Under the pieces are notes generated by a model. That model did no database searches. It worked only from the letters and a program-made list of their open reading frames with translations, and was not told the DNA's origin. The translations under genes were made by a program, and so were the position numbers. From NCBI RefSeq assembly GCF_001315105.1, contig NZ_BAZR01000018.1, forward strand, positions 1 through 64,000: a stretch of 64,000 bases of DNA, read 5' to 3'. This DNA is from Paenibacillus sp. JCM 10914. GTDB taxonomy: Bacteria; Bacillota; Bacilli; Paenibacillales; Paenibacillaceae. Each line of letters opens with the position of its first letter. The first letter of the stretch is position 1. Shown in pieces: positions 16,950-26,935 of this stretch.

Positions 16950-19776
16950 TCAGATCCATCCTAAGGTTTTAAGGGTTCTAAGAATCGCTGTTACTGCCTG
17001 CACACGCGTCACTTCCCGTTCAGGCTCAAACCTGGTTGCACTCATTCCAATCATGATCTCTTTTCGTATCATGCGTCAACACTATCGGCATAGCTTGAAT
17101 TCACATTGCTTCTATCCTCATAATGTTGCAAGCCAGTGGCATTGTTTTTTCCCATATCTGGAGCATGAGCATCTCCCCACTCTACTTCTTCAAACAGTAG
17201 CCCTGCCATTTCCTGTCTAGTAAGTGGCTGATTCGATCCTTCATCATGCTTTGCGTATTCTTTGCCGAGCGCTCTAAATAACATAGCGATGAAATCCTTC
17301 TTTGTTACAGCTTGACTTGGTGCAAATTGATTCGCGCCAATACCATGAACCAGACCTTTAGCTGCAGCAAGGCGAACGGAATCCTCTCCCCAATGACCGA
17401 CCATGTCATCGAAGAGTACGTTGTTCTCAGCGATGATGTTCAGCTCATTATTTGAGGACGCGATCTCCACAATCCAGCCTTCGGCATCTTTAACCTTACG
17501 GGCAGGAACAAATTCTATCGTTTTCGTTCTCTCATCATAGCTGAATGCCCCCCAGAAAATGGAGGAGTCTCCTTCTTGCTGTCGTAGAGGGATTTGTCTA
17601 ATCAGAGGCTCATCGATCTTATCCACAACGGCTATCGTTTGGTCCGTGTTCATATGAATAATTTCGATCTTATATTCTACAATGCTTCCTAGTACGTGGC
17701 TGTTTGGCCACTTCTTGTTAAATTCTTCTTCGAATGCTGGTTGGCTGGATTTATCCGTTAAAGTGATCCTAAAACCCATATCCTCATGACTCAGCTTATT
17801 TGTAGTAAGAATATCTCCAAGCTTCGGAATAAATGAAGATAAATGAACGGGAATATGGTAGCTTCCATAAGGAGCTTTTATTTCAATCGTGAACTCCTCA
17901 TTTTTAGCCTGTATTGCCGTTAATACTCTATCTGGTATAGTCGCGTAGACGATGTTATCTCTGGGATCCGCTTCAAGTGTTACTTCCGGCATGGAAAGAT
18001 CGATAGAGCTCAGGGGTATCTTTTTACCATTAAGGTCAATGAACAACTTGCTGACAGGTGGTGTCGGCACTTTAGAGTCCTCACCACCGCCTGTATCAAT
18101 GATAGGTTCTTCAATGATTGGTGCTGACTGCCTTACCACAGTAATCGTATAGATTTTTGAAACTCCATTTTGTGCCGTTACTTCAATTTCTATTGCATTA
18201 TTCCCTGTCCGTAATGGAACTGGACCAAATGGAGAACCACTGTCTACGATTTCACCATTAATCGTGATCACAGAGCGTGCATCCATAACAGTAGGGGTTA
18301 GCATGATACTGCTAGTTCCGCTACTGACATTGGCCGTATAGCTAGTTGTTTCCGCTGAGAACGCTGGTCTGAGCTCTCCAGATGATAGAGTTAAACCACT
18401 TAAAATTGTATTATAAGGGAGCACCGTTGCACTTACTTCATTCGAAGGAATACTCTCCCTTCCAGGGTAATTAGCTCTGACTGTGTAGTAATGGGTAACT
18501 TCTTCCGGTTGGTTTGTGACGGTATATACAGAGCCAGTAACGGTTGCAATATCTACTCCACCCGCTAAGGGGTTTAAGCTTTGGGTAAGCGTATAGCCGG
18601 TAGCCCCATTCACGGGCTCCCAAGATAAGTGCACTTCGTTTTGCTCCACCCTTGGCGGATTCATGATGGGAACACTTGACAAACGAATCACCTGTTGAGT
18701 GTTAGTAGGGATCAGCCACACATTCAAATCGTCATATGCTGCTAGATAAGTACCATTATATTGGCTCGGTAAGTCAAAGCCTCTCATTTCACCAGTACTC
18801 GTATCTATTTTATAGAATTGGGTTGTACCAGAAGGTTTAGCCCAAAGATTCTGACCGTCGAATGCTGCTTGGTACATATGAGTATATTCATCCCGCAAAT
18901 TTGTATATCCTGTCATTTCCCCTGTTTCTGCATTCATTTTTATGATTTGATTTGCACTATAAGGAACCATCCAAATATTTTCACCATCAAAAAGTCCTCC
19001 ATTGAAGGCATACCCCCCCCTAGAAAATCCACTAGGCCAATTCTGATATGTAGTCATTTCTTTTGTTCCTGTATCGATTTTAAGCACTTGATCTACTCGA
19101 GAAGGAATAAACCATATAGAACCATCATGATATACAGCTCCCGAGAAAGCATTTGCTTCCAATTGAAATCCTTCAGGCCAATCTGAATACCCTTCCATAG
19201 ACTCGTCTTGTGTGTCAAACCTAACAACTTGATTAGCATTAGATGGAGCCATCCAGACATATCTGCCATCATATATACCACCATTAAAAGCTGCGAATCC
19301 ACTACCCCTATTAAAGTCATTAGGCCAATTATTAAACCTCGTTAAATCACCAGTACGCGTATCAATCTTAAGTACATGATCAGCAATAGCCGGAATTAGC
19401 CATAAGTTCTGACCATCATATACCCCGCCTGAGAATTGACCATTTCTAAAATTATTTGGTGGGGAATACCCATCTGCCCAAATATCGTAGCCCTGCATCT
19501 CCCCTGTCTCAGGTTCATTCTGACCACTTGGTTGGTTTCTTGAGGAATCATCCATATGTATCCATCAGCATATAACGCTTCCGAAAAGAGCGAATAGCTC
19601 CAATTAAACCCGGTGGGCCAATTGTTATAACTTGTGATCTCAATGTCTGGTCCAACCGGGCCATAACCGCTCCCCTCTGCGGCTGCCGGAAGCCACCCAC
19701 ATGCTAAGCAAACAACAAGTAATCCCGCTAATATCCTTCTGCGTAATTCTATTTTCCCGCTTGTTATCATACCCAA
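16950..19776 (-). CDS. S-layer-anchored propeller / FN3 / cadherin-like surface protein, two frameshifts
   Basis: Signal peptide MGMITSGKIELRRRILAG with an AAAEG cleavage region, then about seven repeats of roughly 48 residues built on NWPxGF, FxGxxYDGxxIWxIP, NQVxKxDxxTGEMTxY, which should fold as a beta-propeller. A fibronectin-like domain (VHLSWEPVNGATGYTL), a cadherin-like sandwich (LSGLTLSSGELRPAFS), an unassigned domain and SLH repeats (MVGHWGEDSVRLAAAKGLV) follow. Breaks: a base missing near 19514 joins NQVVRMN to ETGEMQGYDIW, and another near 17072 restores the last SLH repeat (MIRKEIMIGMSATRFEP) to a stop at 16950. Restored length about 942 residues. SLH repeats tether it to pyruvylated cell-wall polymer; ligand unknown. 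Confidence 0.85.
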
Positions 19777-19983
19777 ACCTACCCTTCTAACATTGCTTAT
19801 TCTATTATACCTATCACGCTTAAGCGGCTAAAGCATTTTCTCGCTGAGGAGTTTGAATTCTCTCCCTTGTCTAATATGGTCAACGCGTTTGACTTGAATT
19901 ATAATTTTAATAGCAGTATCTCTCAAGAACGTACTTTGGGGGGAACATAGTAACTAAATGGAATACAATCAGGAGGTGAGAGT

Positions 19984-20319
19984 ATGGACGAAGAAATGCG
20001 TTACTGTCCTGTCGCAGAGGCTTTGGCCGTAATCAGCGGAAAGTGGAAGCCGTATATCTTTCGGCACCTTACCGGCCAAACAAAGCGCTTCGGAGAGTTA
20101 CAGAGAGCATTGCCTCAAATAACACGAAAAACACTCACCCAACAACTTCGGGAGATGGAGGATGACGGAGTCATCAACAGAACAGTATATCCGCAAGTCC
20201 CACCAAAAGTGGAATATTTTCTTAGTGATTACGGCAAGACACTTATTCCAGTTATGAGCTCACTTTCAAGTTGGGGACAAGAGCACTTCAAACGGGACAA
20301 TCATGATGGAGACCAATAG
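19984..20319 (+). CDS. HxlR-family winged-helix regulator
   Basis: 111 residues. The early Cys (MRYCPV) and the motif AVISGKWKPYIFRHL are diagnostic of HxlR proteins, several of which use that Cys to sense electrophiles or redox stress. The winged helix follows (RFGELQRALPQITRKTLTQQL, VINRTVYPQVPPKVEYFLSDYG). ATG at 19984 follows AGGAGGTGAGAGT. No obvious target gene lies beside it; the divergent neighbour is the SLH protein. Confidence 0.9.
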   Translation: MDEEMRYCPVAEALAVISGKWKPYIFRHLTGQTKRFGELQRALPQITRKTLTQQLREMEDDGVINRTVYPQVPPKVEYFLSDYGKTLIPVMSSLSSWGQEHFKRDNHDGDQ

Positions 20320-20473
20320 CATGGGAATGCCGTAGTTCCCTTTTTGGCATAGATGGACCACTTCTGAGCTTAATACCCATTAGTAGATGTTACCTTTGCC
20401 TCTATTCCCGCACAGCTTCTAACGGGTCAACATAACAAATCCTGCTTCTTCAAGCAGACGATTAAGATAAGTA

Positions 20474-20528
20474 CAAACGCTCAAGTCATTGACGGTAACT
20501 TTATCACCATCTAATGACGTGAGCGTTT
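20474..20528. terminator. Bidirectional terminator between HxlR and MFS genes
   Basis: AAACGCTCA plus GTCATT pairs with AATGAC plus TGAGCGTTT, one mismatch, loop about 22 nt. It lies between convergent genes. Confidence 0.6.
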
Positions 20529-20543
20529 ATAGTAAAGATACTT

Positions 20544-21849
20544 TTAACCTGTAATATTGAATTCAGCTGTTCCAATCATACGTTTATTTCTTTTCTTCAC
20601 ATTTAATTTAAAGATTACGGTAATCATGATCGCAGCTACGCTTGCCAATGCACAGAAAATAAAATAAGCATTATAGCCACCATGATCTCCGTATGTGTTA
20701 AAGAAGTAGATATTGACAACGGGTATTAGAATATCTGGCAAATAGCCCAAGAAAGATATAAATCCAATCGAAAGACCTAAAACTTCTTCTTTTATATTAC
20801 AATCCCCTAGCAATGACCAATACAGACCTCTGATGATATAAACCATTAAACCCGTAGTGACGATCAGAATATAATAATACATATGAGGTAAAGTAATAGG
20901 TGAAAGCGCTACCGCAAATAGAAGAATGGTGGACATCCCAAGCCGCTATTAAGATGTTGCTCTTGCCAAACTTATCCCCCAGAAATCCCCCCAAAAACCC
21001 ACCAATTGGGCGCATCCAAAGCATAATAACGGTCACTTGACCTACTGTAGCTGCATTAATTTTGATATTCGTTTGCAAAAATCCGCCTAAATAATAAACA
21101 GACCATGCCACAATATAGGACGTAAATATGATGCCGCCTAGCAACCATACAAATTTATTATTGAATATTTTTTTGAATATTTTAATATCAAATTTCGTTT
21201 TGTTCTTTGGATTAGATGCAGATGCTGCTTGTCTAATAGACGATTTATCTTCTTTAACAAAAATTAAAAATAGGATGGAGACCAATATAAGCACAGCTGA
21301 GTACATATAAACTACAGCTTGCAGTGCTTCTTTTTTATGAACATATTCGGAACTAGTACCCAATATACTCGAAAAAATGAATATGGCTATGCTAGCCAAA
21401 ATAGCCTCAACAATGCCTTTACCTCCATCTAATGCACCAAAAAAACGTCCCTCTTCTTCTTTTTTTGAAATAAGCTTAACCAGTTTTAAATGTGCTGACC
21501 AAAAAGTGAATACGGAGAAAAGTCCCCAAATTGTAAAGATAACAATCACTATTGGATAGCTAGGTACCTGTGCAAACCAAATCCCAGTAAGTCCACAAAC
21601 CAAAAGTGATATGAATATTAGCTTTTTAGAGGAGAACCTGTCTGCCAGCCAACCGCTTGGAAAATATCCTAAAATAAAAGCAACACCCAAAGCCGAAAAT
21701 ATACCGTTTAAGTCTGCAAGAGATATATCGAAAACTTCCAAGATCGTTTCTTGATAATTGGTTTTTAAATAAATCAAAGGATAAATGGATCCTGCTGCCA
21801 AAATAATCAGAAAAAATTGAAAGTATCTACTGAAACTTTTAGTCTCCAT
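20544..21849 (-). CDS. MFS sugar/organic anion transporter, frameshift at 20937-20939
   Basis: Two frames read SNILIAAW and then MSTILLFAVALSPI across a G-run (CCC at 20937-20939 on the plus strand); removing one base joins them. The restored protein is about 434 residues with twelve hydrophobic segments and the motif-A-like loop GYFPSGWLADRFSSKKL, plus GGFLGGFLGDKFGKSN before TM8-9. It resembles YqcE-type facilitators. Start at 21849 follows GAAGGGAGTTGTAAT. Last gene of a four-gene catabolic operon, so it likely imports the substrate of the kinase and oxidoreductases upstream. Confidence 0.87.
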
Positions 21850-21863
21850 ATTACAACTCCCTT

Positions 21864-23294
21864 CTATTTGAAGAGTGGATAGGTTTGTTTCAAAATTTCA
21901 TCGGTATGCATTCTCACATTTTTCACGATATGATGATTTATTTGATTATAAAATTCGTGATTTTTTGCATCAGGCATAAATGTGCGTTCGGTTTTAACCA
22001 TTTTACTTGCTGCCTCATCAAAACTTGTATCAACGGATAAATATTGGCTCACACATATAGCAGCTCCTAGACATGCACTGCTGCTGCCTTTACGTCTATG
22101 GACGGGTAAACCAAATAGATCAGCTATAATTTGCATAAGCAAATCGCTCCTAGAGCCACCGCCTATGACAACGACATCATGTAACTCGACCTTTACTTCC
22201 TCTAACATCTCATCGATATTATTTTTGATATTGAATGCAATCGCTTCCAATATTGAACGGTAAATATGGTATTTTGTATGGCGTTGATCAAAACCTATCA
22301 TCATCCCTTTTCGATATGGAAAAGATGATGAAGGCAGCCAGTCGAGAATGGTAATCAGTCCATCACTGCCTACAGGCACATCTTCTGCTCTAACGTTCAA
22401 ATATTCCTCTTCCGACACACCCATTTCCTCGGCATGAGTTACAAGCTCTTCGCCAATTAGCTTTTTAAACCAACTTACAGTCCACATCCCGCGTCGTATT
22501 CCGTTTGATTCATAGACATATTTAAATGGAATGCATGCGAGTGTGGGGAAAAAATGACGAGCACCTTCGAAGTAATCATTTCTATACAGCATAGAGGAAA
22601 TAAGGGTTCCAAGTGAAATCATAATGGATCCCTCGTCCTTAATTCCGGAGCCCAGAACCTCAACGGCCTTATCATTGGCTGTCGCTATGACAGGTATATC
22701 ATCCTTCAAACCAAATTCAGAAGCCAGTTCTGGGCGCAAGGATCCCAGCTTATCCCCCGGTTTTACGAGATCAAATAGCATCTCTCGTTTCAACCCGTTT
22801 GCTTTCATGATTTCATCGTCATTGAACCAATCTAATGTTTCGCGGTCTAATGGCCAATGAACCTCATAGTTTGCAGCGGTATCCTTAAATTCACCTGTCA
22901 GTCTAAAACCGAGATATCCAGAAGTTGTCGTTACATATTTGACTTGATCATCTGTATGTACATAAGGATGATTTAGTCTAGAGTCCATCCAGCTTATCAC
23001 GGGATAAGCTAGATGGCCCTTTTCATTTAATAAAACACGACAACATCTTATGGTACATAAACCAATGCCAACAATAAGTTTAGGATCTCCTGTAAAATTG
23101 GCCAGACAATTTTTGATTCCTCCGTACACGCTGTCCCATAAATCATCATCAGGATGTAAGGCTGCGCCTGGCTCAGGAGATTCAATTTCTTTTAACTTAT
23201 ACGAACCAAAAGCAACTTCATTTCCATCCAAATCATAAATAGCCACTTTGGTACTTTGTGAGCCATTATCAATTCCCATTACATATCTACTCAC
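21864..23294 (-). CDS. FGGY-family carbohydrate kinase
   Basis: About 476 residues. The actin-like ATPase fold is shown by the N-terminal phosphate-1 motif MGIDNGSQSTKVAIYD, the substrate-side PVISWMDSR, the ATP-binding SLGTLISSML and VVVIGGGSRSDLLMQIIADL, and the FGGY-like ACLGAAICV. It would phosphorylate a sugar, polyol or sugar acid in the cytoplasm. The GTG at 23294 is preferred because GAGGTG lies 6 nt upstream; the frame is open to 23303. Sits between the FAD oxidase and MFS genes with short gaps. Confidence 0.9.
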   Translation of the reverse strand: MSRYVMGIDNGSQSTKVAIYDLDGNEVAFGSYKLKEIESPEPGAALHPDDDLWDSVYGGIKNCLANFTGDPKLIVGIGLCTIRCCRVLLNEKGHLAYPVISWMDSRLNHPYVHTDDQVKYVTTTSGYLGFRLTGEFKDTAANYEVHWPLDRETLDWFNDDEIMKANGLKREMLFDLVKPGDKLGSLRPELASEFGLKDDIPVIATANDKAVEVLGSGIKDEGSIMISLGTLISSMLYRNDYFEGARHFFPTLACIPFKYVYESNGIRRGMWTVSWFKKLIGEELVTHAEEMGVSEEEYLNVRAEDVPVGSDGLITILDWLPSSSFPYRKGMMIGFDQRHTKYHIYRSILEAIAFNIKNNIDEMLEEVKVELHDVVVIGGGSRSDLLMQIIADLFGLPVHRRKGSSSACLGAAICVSQYLSVDTSFDEAASKMVKTERTFMPDAKNHEFYNQINHHIVKNVRMHTDEILKQTYPLFK

Positions 23295-23304
23295 AAAAAT
23301 CACC

Positions 23305-24786
23305 TCAGTCTCTTCCTTTAATGAATTTCATACCTTCCTCTTGAGGGAAAATGGTACCGAAATTCATAATGCCGTTAGGATCAAATGCTTCTTTTAGTTT
23401 TTCTAACATATAGTAAGCTGAACCATGCTCATCTTCCGTCCACTGTGTACGATACTTACCAATGCCATGATGATGGCACATGGAGCCGCCGAGCTTTAAT
23501 GTTTCCTCGATAATAATAGTATGAATGGGGTGATGATAAACTCTCAGCTCATCTTCAGGCGCACAGTTAATATTATAGTTGTATACAAAATACATATTTG
23601 TTCCATTAATATAGCTATGGGAGGAGTGTCCGCCAAGCATAGTGATGTCTTCCATTCGATCAAACTCATTTCTCACTCTATTCATAACATTGTGGTAAAT
23701 CTTAATAATGTTTTCCCAGTCTGCAGATACTTCTGTTGTGAATCCATCATGTTTGCTGTGATCCATCATTTCCTGGAATTCATTATCAATGCTTTGTTGC
23801 GTCCAATTCAATTGATTAAACCAATTTTCAATGAGGCGGTCTTCCACTTTTTCAATTACATGATCTTTGAATTTAGAAACAGCTTCTTCAATTCCCTCTA
23901 CAGTTGCTTTTACAATGCTCTGTGGTCCTTCTGACATGAAAATTAAAACACACTTATCTTTATAGAAATGCGCAAAGTGCTGTCTTGCATCTTCTTCAGA
24001 ATAGACGCGAGCAACCGAAGGTCTAAATCCGTTTACCATCACTTCTCTCAAAATATGGATACCCGTATCAATATCTTTTATTAGATACCCATGGAAACCA
24101 TTGTTCTCAGGATAATATTTGAAGATTTTGACGGTAACTTCGGTTATATAGCACAGCGTACCTTCATTACCAATGGCAATATGCCTAATATCTGGCCCGC
24201 CAGCTCTTCTTGGAACATTTTTTATTCTGGAAATGTGTCCGTTAGGAAATACACATTCTAAGCCTATAACCATATCTTCAATAGCGCCGTACAAAGTTGA
24301 AAACTGGCCAATACTTCTAGTTGCTAATAATCCGCCATATTGTGCCACCGGTTTGGACTGTGGAGAGTGACCGGTAGTATAACCCATTTTACGAAGCTCA
24401 TCCTCTAACGTTTGCAGGACTACACCCGCTTGTACCGTTGCTTGCATATTATAAGGATCAATTTTAATAATATGATTCATTTTCGATCCATCAATGACTA
24501 AAGTTTGATCTTTCCAGTTTTCAAGCCCGCCTTCTGTAGCTGTTTTTCCACTTCTAGGAATAACATTAATGTGATGCTCATTACAGAACATCAGAAGTGC
24601 TTTCACCTCTTCTGTTGAGTAAGGATATACAATCGCTAGTGGAATCGGAACGTCCAGCACTTTTTTAGCTTTTGCATATTTTTTATAACGATCTGCAGCT
24701 GCATCATAAAGGGCTTCATCATTTGTATTGATTTGCTCAACTGGAATGATAGACTCCAACGCTTGTAGTAACTGTTCTTTATTCAT
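23305..24786 (-). CDS. FAD-linked oxidase, AGPS/YgcU-like
   Basis: 493 residues. An FAD-binding type-4 (PCMH) domain is shown by NVIPRSGKTATEGG, GGLLATRSIGQFSTLYGAIE and AIGNEGTLCYITEVTV. The C-terminal FAD-oxidase cap ends with MCHHHGIGKYR, the HHHxxGK motif typical of alkyl-dihydroxyacetone-phosphate synthase relatives. This motif groups it with E. coli YgcU rather than with glycolate oxidase GlcD. It likely oxidises a hydroxyl of the pathway substrate. ATG at 24786 follows AAAGGAGAATGAGATACT. Second gene of the operon. Confidence 0.88.
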   Translation of the reverse strand: MNKEQLLQALESIIPVEQINTNDEALYDAAADRYKKYAKAKKVLDVPIPLAIVYPYSTEEVKALLMFCNEHHINVIPRSGKTATEGGLENWKDQTLVIDGSKMNHIIKIDPYNMQATVQAGVVLQTLEDELRKMGYTTGHSPQSKPVAQYGGLLATRSIGQFSTLYGAIEDMVIGLECVFPNGHISRIKNVPRRAGGPDIRHIAIGNEGTLCYITEVTVKIFKYYPENNGFHGYLIKDIDTGIHILREVMVNGFRPSVARVYSEEDARQHFAHFYKDKCVLIFMSEGPQSIVKATVEGIEEAVSKFKDHVIEKVEDRLIENWFNQLNWTQQSIDNEFQEMMDHSKHDGFTTEVSADWENIIKIYHNVMNRVRNEFDRMEDITMLGGHSSHSYINGTNMYFVYNYNINCAPEDELRVYHHPIHTIIIEETLKLGGSMCHHHGIGKYRTQWTEDEHGSAYYMLEKLKEAFDPNGIMNFGTIFPQEEGMKFIKGRD

Positions 24787-24820
24787 AGTATCTCATTCTC
24801 CTTTGTCTAACTCTTTTGTC

Positions 24821-25611
24821 TTATCTCACCAAGTATCCGCCATCAACATTTACTAAAGTGCCATTTACATAGTTTGAAGCATCTGAAGCTAGGAAAACGA
24901 CCGTACCCATTAAGTCCAAAATGTTTCCCCATCTATTGGCAGGAATATGATCTAAAATACGTTGATTAGCTACATCGTTTGATCTTGTCGCCGTTGTAAG
25001 TTCAGTAGCAAAATATCCAGGAGCAACACCATTCACTTGTATATTAAATTGAGCTAATTCATCGCAGTAGGCTTTGGTAAACCCGGCCAATCCGTGCTTA
25101 CTTGCAGCGTATGCCGGTGACCATTGTCCCCCAAGGTAAGAGAACAAAGAACAGGTATTAATAATTTTTCCGCTATTTTGTGGAATCATATACTTAGCTG
25201 CCTCATGCGATAATTCAAAACAAGCTGTTAAATTAAGCGCAATCATTTTATCCCATTGAGTTCTTGTAACTTCGTTACATCTGGTTCATTAATACCAATA
25301 CCGGCGTTATTCATGAGAATATCTATTTTTCCAAAGGTTCGAATACACGCTTCCACAACTTCGTTGCAGACACCATCTTGCGTAATATCTGCAATCATAA
25401 GATGGTACTTAACTCCCTCTGCTTCAATCATTGTTCTAGTTTCATCGTGATCATCAGCAATACTAACTGCAAAGATATCTGCTCCTGCTTTCGCAAGTGC
25501 CAGCGCAAAGCCTTGCCCGAGTCCTGAATTTCCTCCTGTAATAACTGCCGCCTTTCCTTTTAGGCTAAAAAAATTCAGCGAGAAATCTTTAATCTCATTC
25601 TTCAAGTTCAC
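24821..25611 (-). CDS. SDR-family NAD(P)-dependent oxidoreductase, frameshift near 25255
   Basis: The N-terminal frame has the Rossmann motif AVITGGNSGLGQGFALAL and NNAGIG, then runs out at 25243. The C-terminal frame continues WDKMIALNLTACFE with the catalytic YAASKHGLAGFTKAY (YxxxK) and the close YVNGTLVNVDGGYLVR. One base is missing in an A-run near 25255. Restored length is about 263 residues, standard for a classical SDR. First gene of the operon, start GTG at 25611 after AGGTAGGT. Likely oxidises a sugar or polyol intermediate; similar in role to YgcW. Confidence 0.88.
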
Positions 25612-25670
25612 ACCTACCTATCGTCGTTTGATTTCTCACTCAGATTATCACATAAGAAAAATAGAATCAA

Positions 25671-25720
25671 TGAAATTTTCTTATAAAATAATATTTAATG
25701 CTATTATAAAGAAAATTTCA
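25671..25720. promoter_or_regulatory. Near-perfect inverted repeat between SDR and RpiR genes
   Basis: TGAAATTTTCTTATAA (25671-25686) and TTATAAAGAAAATTTCA (25704-25720) are mirror images apart from one extra base. They lie 60 bp from the SDR start and 205 bp from the RpiR start, a natural operator position for the divergent regulator. Confidence 0.6.
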
Positions 25721-25924
25721 CATCATAATGAGGTTTGATATGAAAATATATGGTAATAATATGGCGTAAAGGGTAAGGGAATTGCATAAAATCCATCGCT
25801 TATATAAGTAAAGAAAAGCTGTCTACTCACTTGACAATCATGGCTGCTACTTTAAAATTTGTAATATAAGATGGAACTGAAAACGACCATCATCTTAATT
25901 TTGAATATTTGGAAAGAAGGACAT

Positions 25925-26653
25925 ATGTTAAATATAAATATAAACAAATTGAGTCAACTGGAGCTTTCTGTTCATAACAAAATTACTGAAATACTTAAAC
26001 AAAATAACAATCTTAGAATATTGGAAGCCGCTCATTTAGGTAATGTTTCTCCATCCCAAATATCGAAATTTGTAAGAAAGTTAGGGTTCGAAAATTTCAA
26101 ACAGTATAAACAGCATTTTGGAGGACAGCAAATTGTTCCAACAAGTATGAAAAAGTCAACGGAGCTTGAACGACTTCTTAAAATTATAGAAAACTTCAAT
26201 CCTGCTTTGATCGATAATTTTTTGAAGATTTACAATAAATACAATAAAATTGTTCTGTACGGACTAGGACCATCATTTATTTGCGCAGAATATTTCTCAT
26301 ATAAGCTCGCTCTGGTTTCGGAAAAAAGTATTTATGTATCACAAAGTGAGACGTATACCAAAAATTTAGTTGATAAAGACACCCTGCTAATCGTTTTTTC
26401 AGTAACCGGAAAGTTTGCTTCTTTTAACGATTTGTTCAATTCAGTAAAGCCATACGGAACTGAAATAATGCTAATCTTAGAAGAGTATGACAACTCTTTA
26501 GCTTTAGAGATTGATAACATATTTTATTTAACGAAATATAATCAAAGCAATCACTTATTACCTTTTGAAAAAACTCGGACTGTCTTCTTTATTTTTATAG
26601 AGGAGGTTATTACTAGATTAATGGCAGAACGAAAGGCTGAAACTGAGGACTGA
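25925..26653 (+). CDS. MurR/RpiR-family regulator with SIS domain
   Basis: About 242 residues. The N-terminal HTH_6 domain (LRILEAAHLGNVSPSQISKF, VRKLGFENFKQYKQHF) is followed by an SIS phosphosugar-binding domain (KIVLYGLGPSFICAEYFSYK, and LLIVFSVTGKFASF). Phosphosugar binding would relieve or trigger repression. The ATG at 25925 is chosen because GAAGGA precedes it; the frame is open upstream to 25871. Divergent from the SDR/FAD oxidase/kinase/MFS operon, which it presumably controls through the inverted repeat in between. Confidence 0.88.
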   Translation: MLNININKLSQLELSVHNKITEILKQNNNLRILEAAHLGNVSPSQISKFVRKLGFENFKQYKQHFGGQQIVPTSMKKSTELERLLKIIENFNPALIDNFLKIYNKYNKIVLYGLGPSFICAEYFSYKLALVSEKSIYVSQSETYTKNLVDKDTLLIVFSVTGKFASFNDLFNSVKPYGTEIMLILEEYDNSLALEIDNIFYLTKYNQSNHLLPFEKTRTVFFIFIEEVITRLMAERKAETED

Positions 26654-26671
26654 AACCATACATAAGGTGCA

Positions 26672-26817
26672 AAGCTGCCGCATCCCAGATTGTATTTGTT
26701 CAACCACATAGTCGTTTGATTTCTGGCCAGATCATACTGTTCAAAGCGATGTGAATAAGCACCTGTTTCCTGCGGAACAAAGTGTTTATTCACAAATGAC
26801 TTCTGGTAGAATTCCAC
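26672..26817 (-). pseudogene. C-terminal fragment resembling a GH2 beta-galactosidase
   Basis: A minus-strand frame reads HFVPQETGAYSH then TTMWLNKYNLGCGSFAP. This resembles the last domain of LacZ-type enzymes (PQENG..., WLNxD...GxGS...P). There is no start or catalytic part, and the frame then runs into DNA antisense to the RpiR gene. I read it as a relic; similarity is short. Confidence 0.35.
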
Positions 26818-26853
26818 GATTATTCGATTGGTTTATTTGAATGATTGTGTTGT

Positions 26854-26868
26854 TTGCAAACGCTTTCG
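26854..26868. promoter_or_regulatory. cre-like site
   Basis: TTGCAAACGCTTTCG matches the CcpA consensus WTGNAANCGNWNNCW except at the last base. It sits near the GH2 fragment and may be left from that lost sugar locus. Confidence 0.35.
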
Positions 26869-26935
26869 ATTTGTTGTACATAAAAACGCCGCCTGACGTT
26901 CGGCCGCGTCCTTCGTGAACTTCAAATCGGTCATG

